DNA of 22,253 bases from Annulohypoxylon bovei var. microspora (Eukaryota > Ascomycota > Sordariomycetes > Xylariales > Hypoxylaceae). Where the stretch lies: positions 1-22,253 of the forward strand of contig MU405473.1 in NCBI GenBank assembly GCA_022836615.1. The letters are read 5' to 3'. The notes under the pieces are model-generated. The model saw only the letters and a list, made by a program, of their open reading frames with translations, was not told where the DNA came from and did no database searches. Position numbers and translations under genes: made by a program. Below, one piece after another: positions 22,170-22,253 of the stretch (the stretch's first letter is position 1; every line of letters starts with the position of its first letter).

Positions 22170-22253
22170 TTAGGGTTAGGGTTAGGGTTAGGGTTAGGGT
22201 TAGGGTTAGGGTTAGGGTTAGGGTTAGGGTTAGGGTTAGGGTTAGGGTTAGGG
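22170..22253 (+). repeat. Telomere, (TTAGGG)14
   Basis: Fourteen exact copies of TTAGGG, the vertebrate-type repeat common in filamentous fungi. The G-rich strand reads 5' to 3' toward the last base of the window, which identifies this end as the chromosome terminus. No variant repeats occur. The true tract may be longer than what was assembled. Confidence 0.98.

Overview
This window is the right-hand end of a chromosome from a filamentous ascomycete fungus. The evidence is 14 exact TTAGGG repeats running off the last base, a 7 kb AT-rich block whose repeats differ only by transitions (the mark of repeat-induced point mutation, RIP), short introns with GT...AG ends (one with a clear CTAAC branch site), and a Clr5-domain protein, a family known from fungi. 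The genus cannot be named from the sequence alone; a Pezizomycotina subtelomere is the best description.

Layout from left to right. 1-4.3 kb is gene-poor, with a 367 bp element bounded by perfect 47 bp inverted repeats (449-815) and a 9 bp minisatellite (2788-2841). 4323-5562 (+) is a three-exon, apparently intact extended short-chain dehydrogenase/reductase of the dihydroflavonol-reductase/Gre2-like type. 6320-9885 (-) is a two-exon gene for a 1170-residue protein with an N-terminal Clr5 domain and a long ankyrin-repeat region. 9.9-11.2 kb is intergenic with a 14 bp minisatellite (10269-10365). 11214-12852 (+) is a two-exon gene for a 524-residue protein with four predicted membrane segments and a glycosylated outer domain. 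12961-13482 (-) is a doubtful small gene. 13938-14447 (-) is the C-terminal relic of a cytochrome P450, cut off exactly where a 21 bp minisatellite (14475-14597) begins.

From about 14.7 kb composition collapses to very AT-rich DNA with no usable reading frame. It contains two 203 bp direct repeats 6.1 kb apart (15292-15494 and 21414-21616), best read as the LTRs of a RIP-destroyed retrotransposon. Between the right repeat and the telomere lies a pentamer array (21761-22169) whose G content rises steadily toward the chromosome end. The last 511 bases of this strand contain no cytosine.

The genes do not form an obvious pathway or cluster. The order is typical of a subtelomere: dispersed accessory genes, a decayed P450, a silenced transposon, a satellite, then the telomere. 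No wholly new molecular system is evident. The most distinctive signals are the inverted-repeat element, the transition-only LTR pair and the G-to-A gradient next to the telomere.
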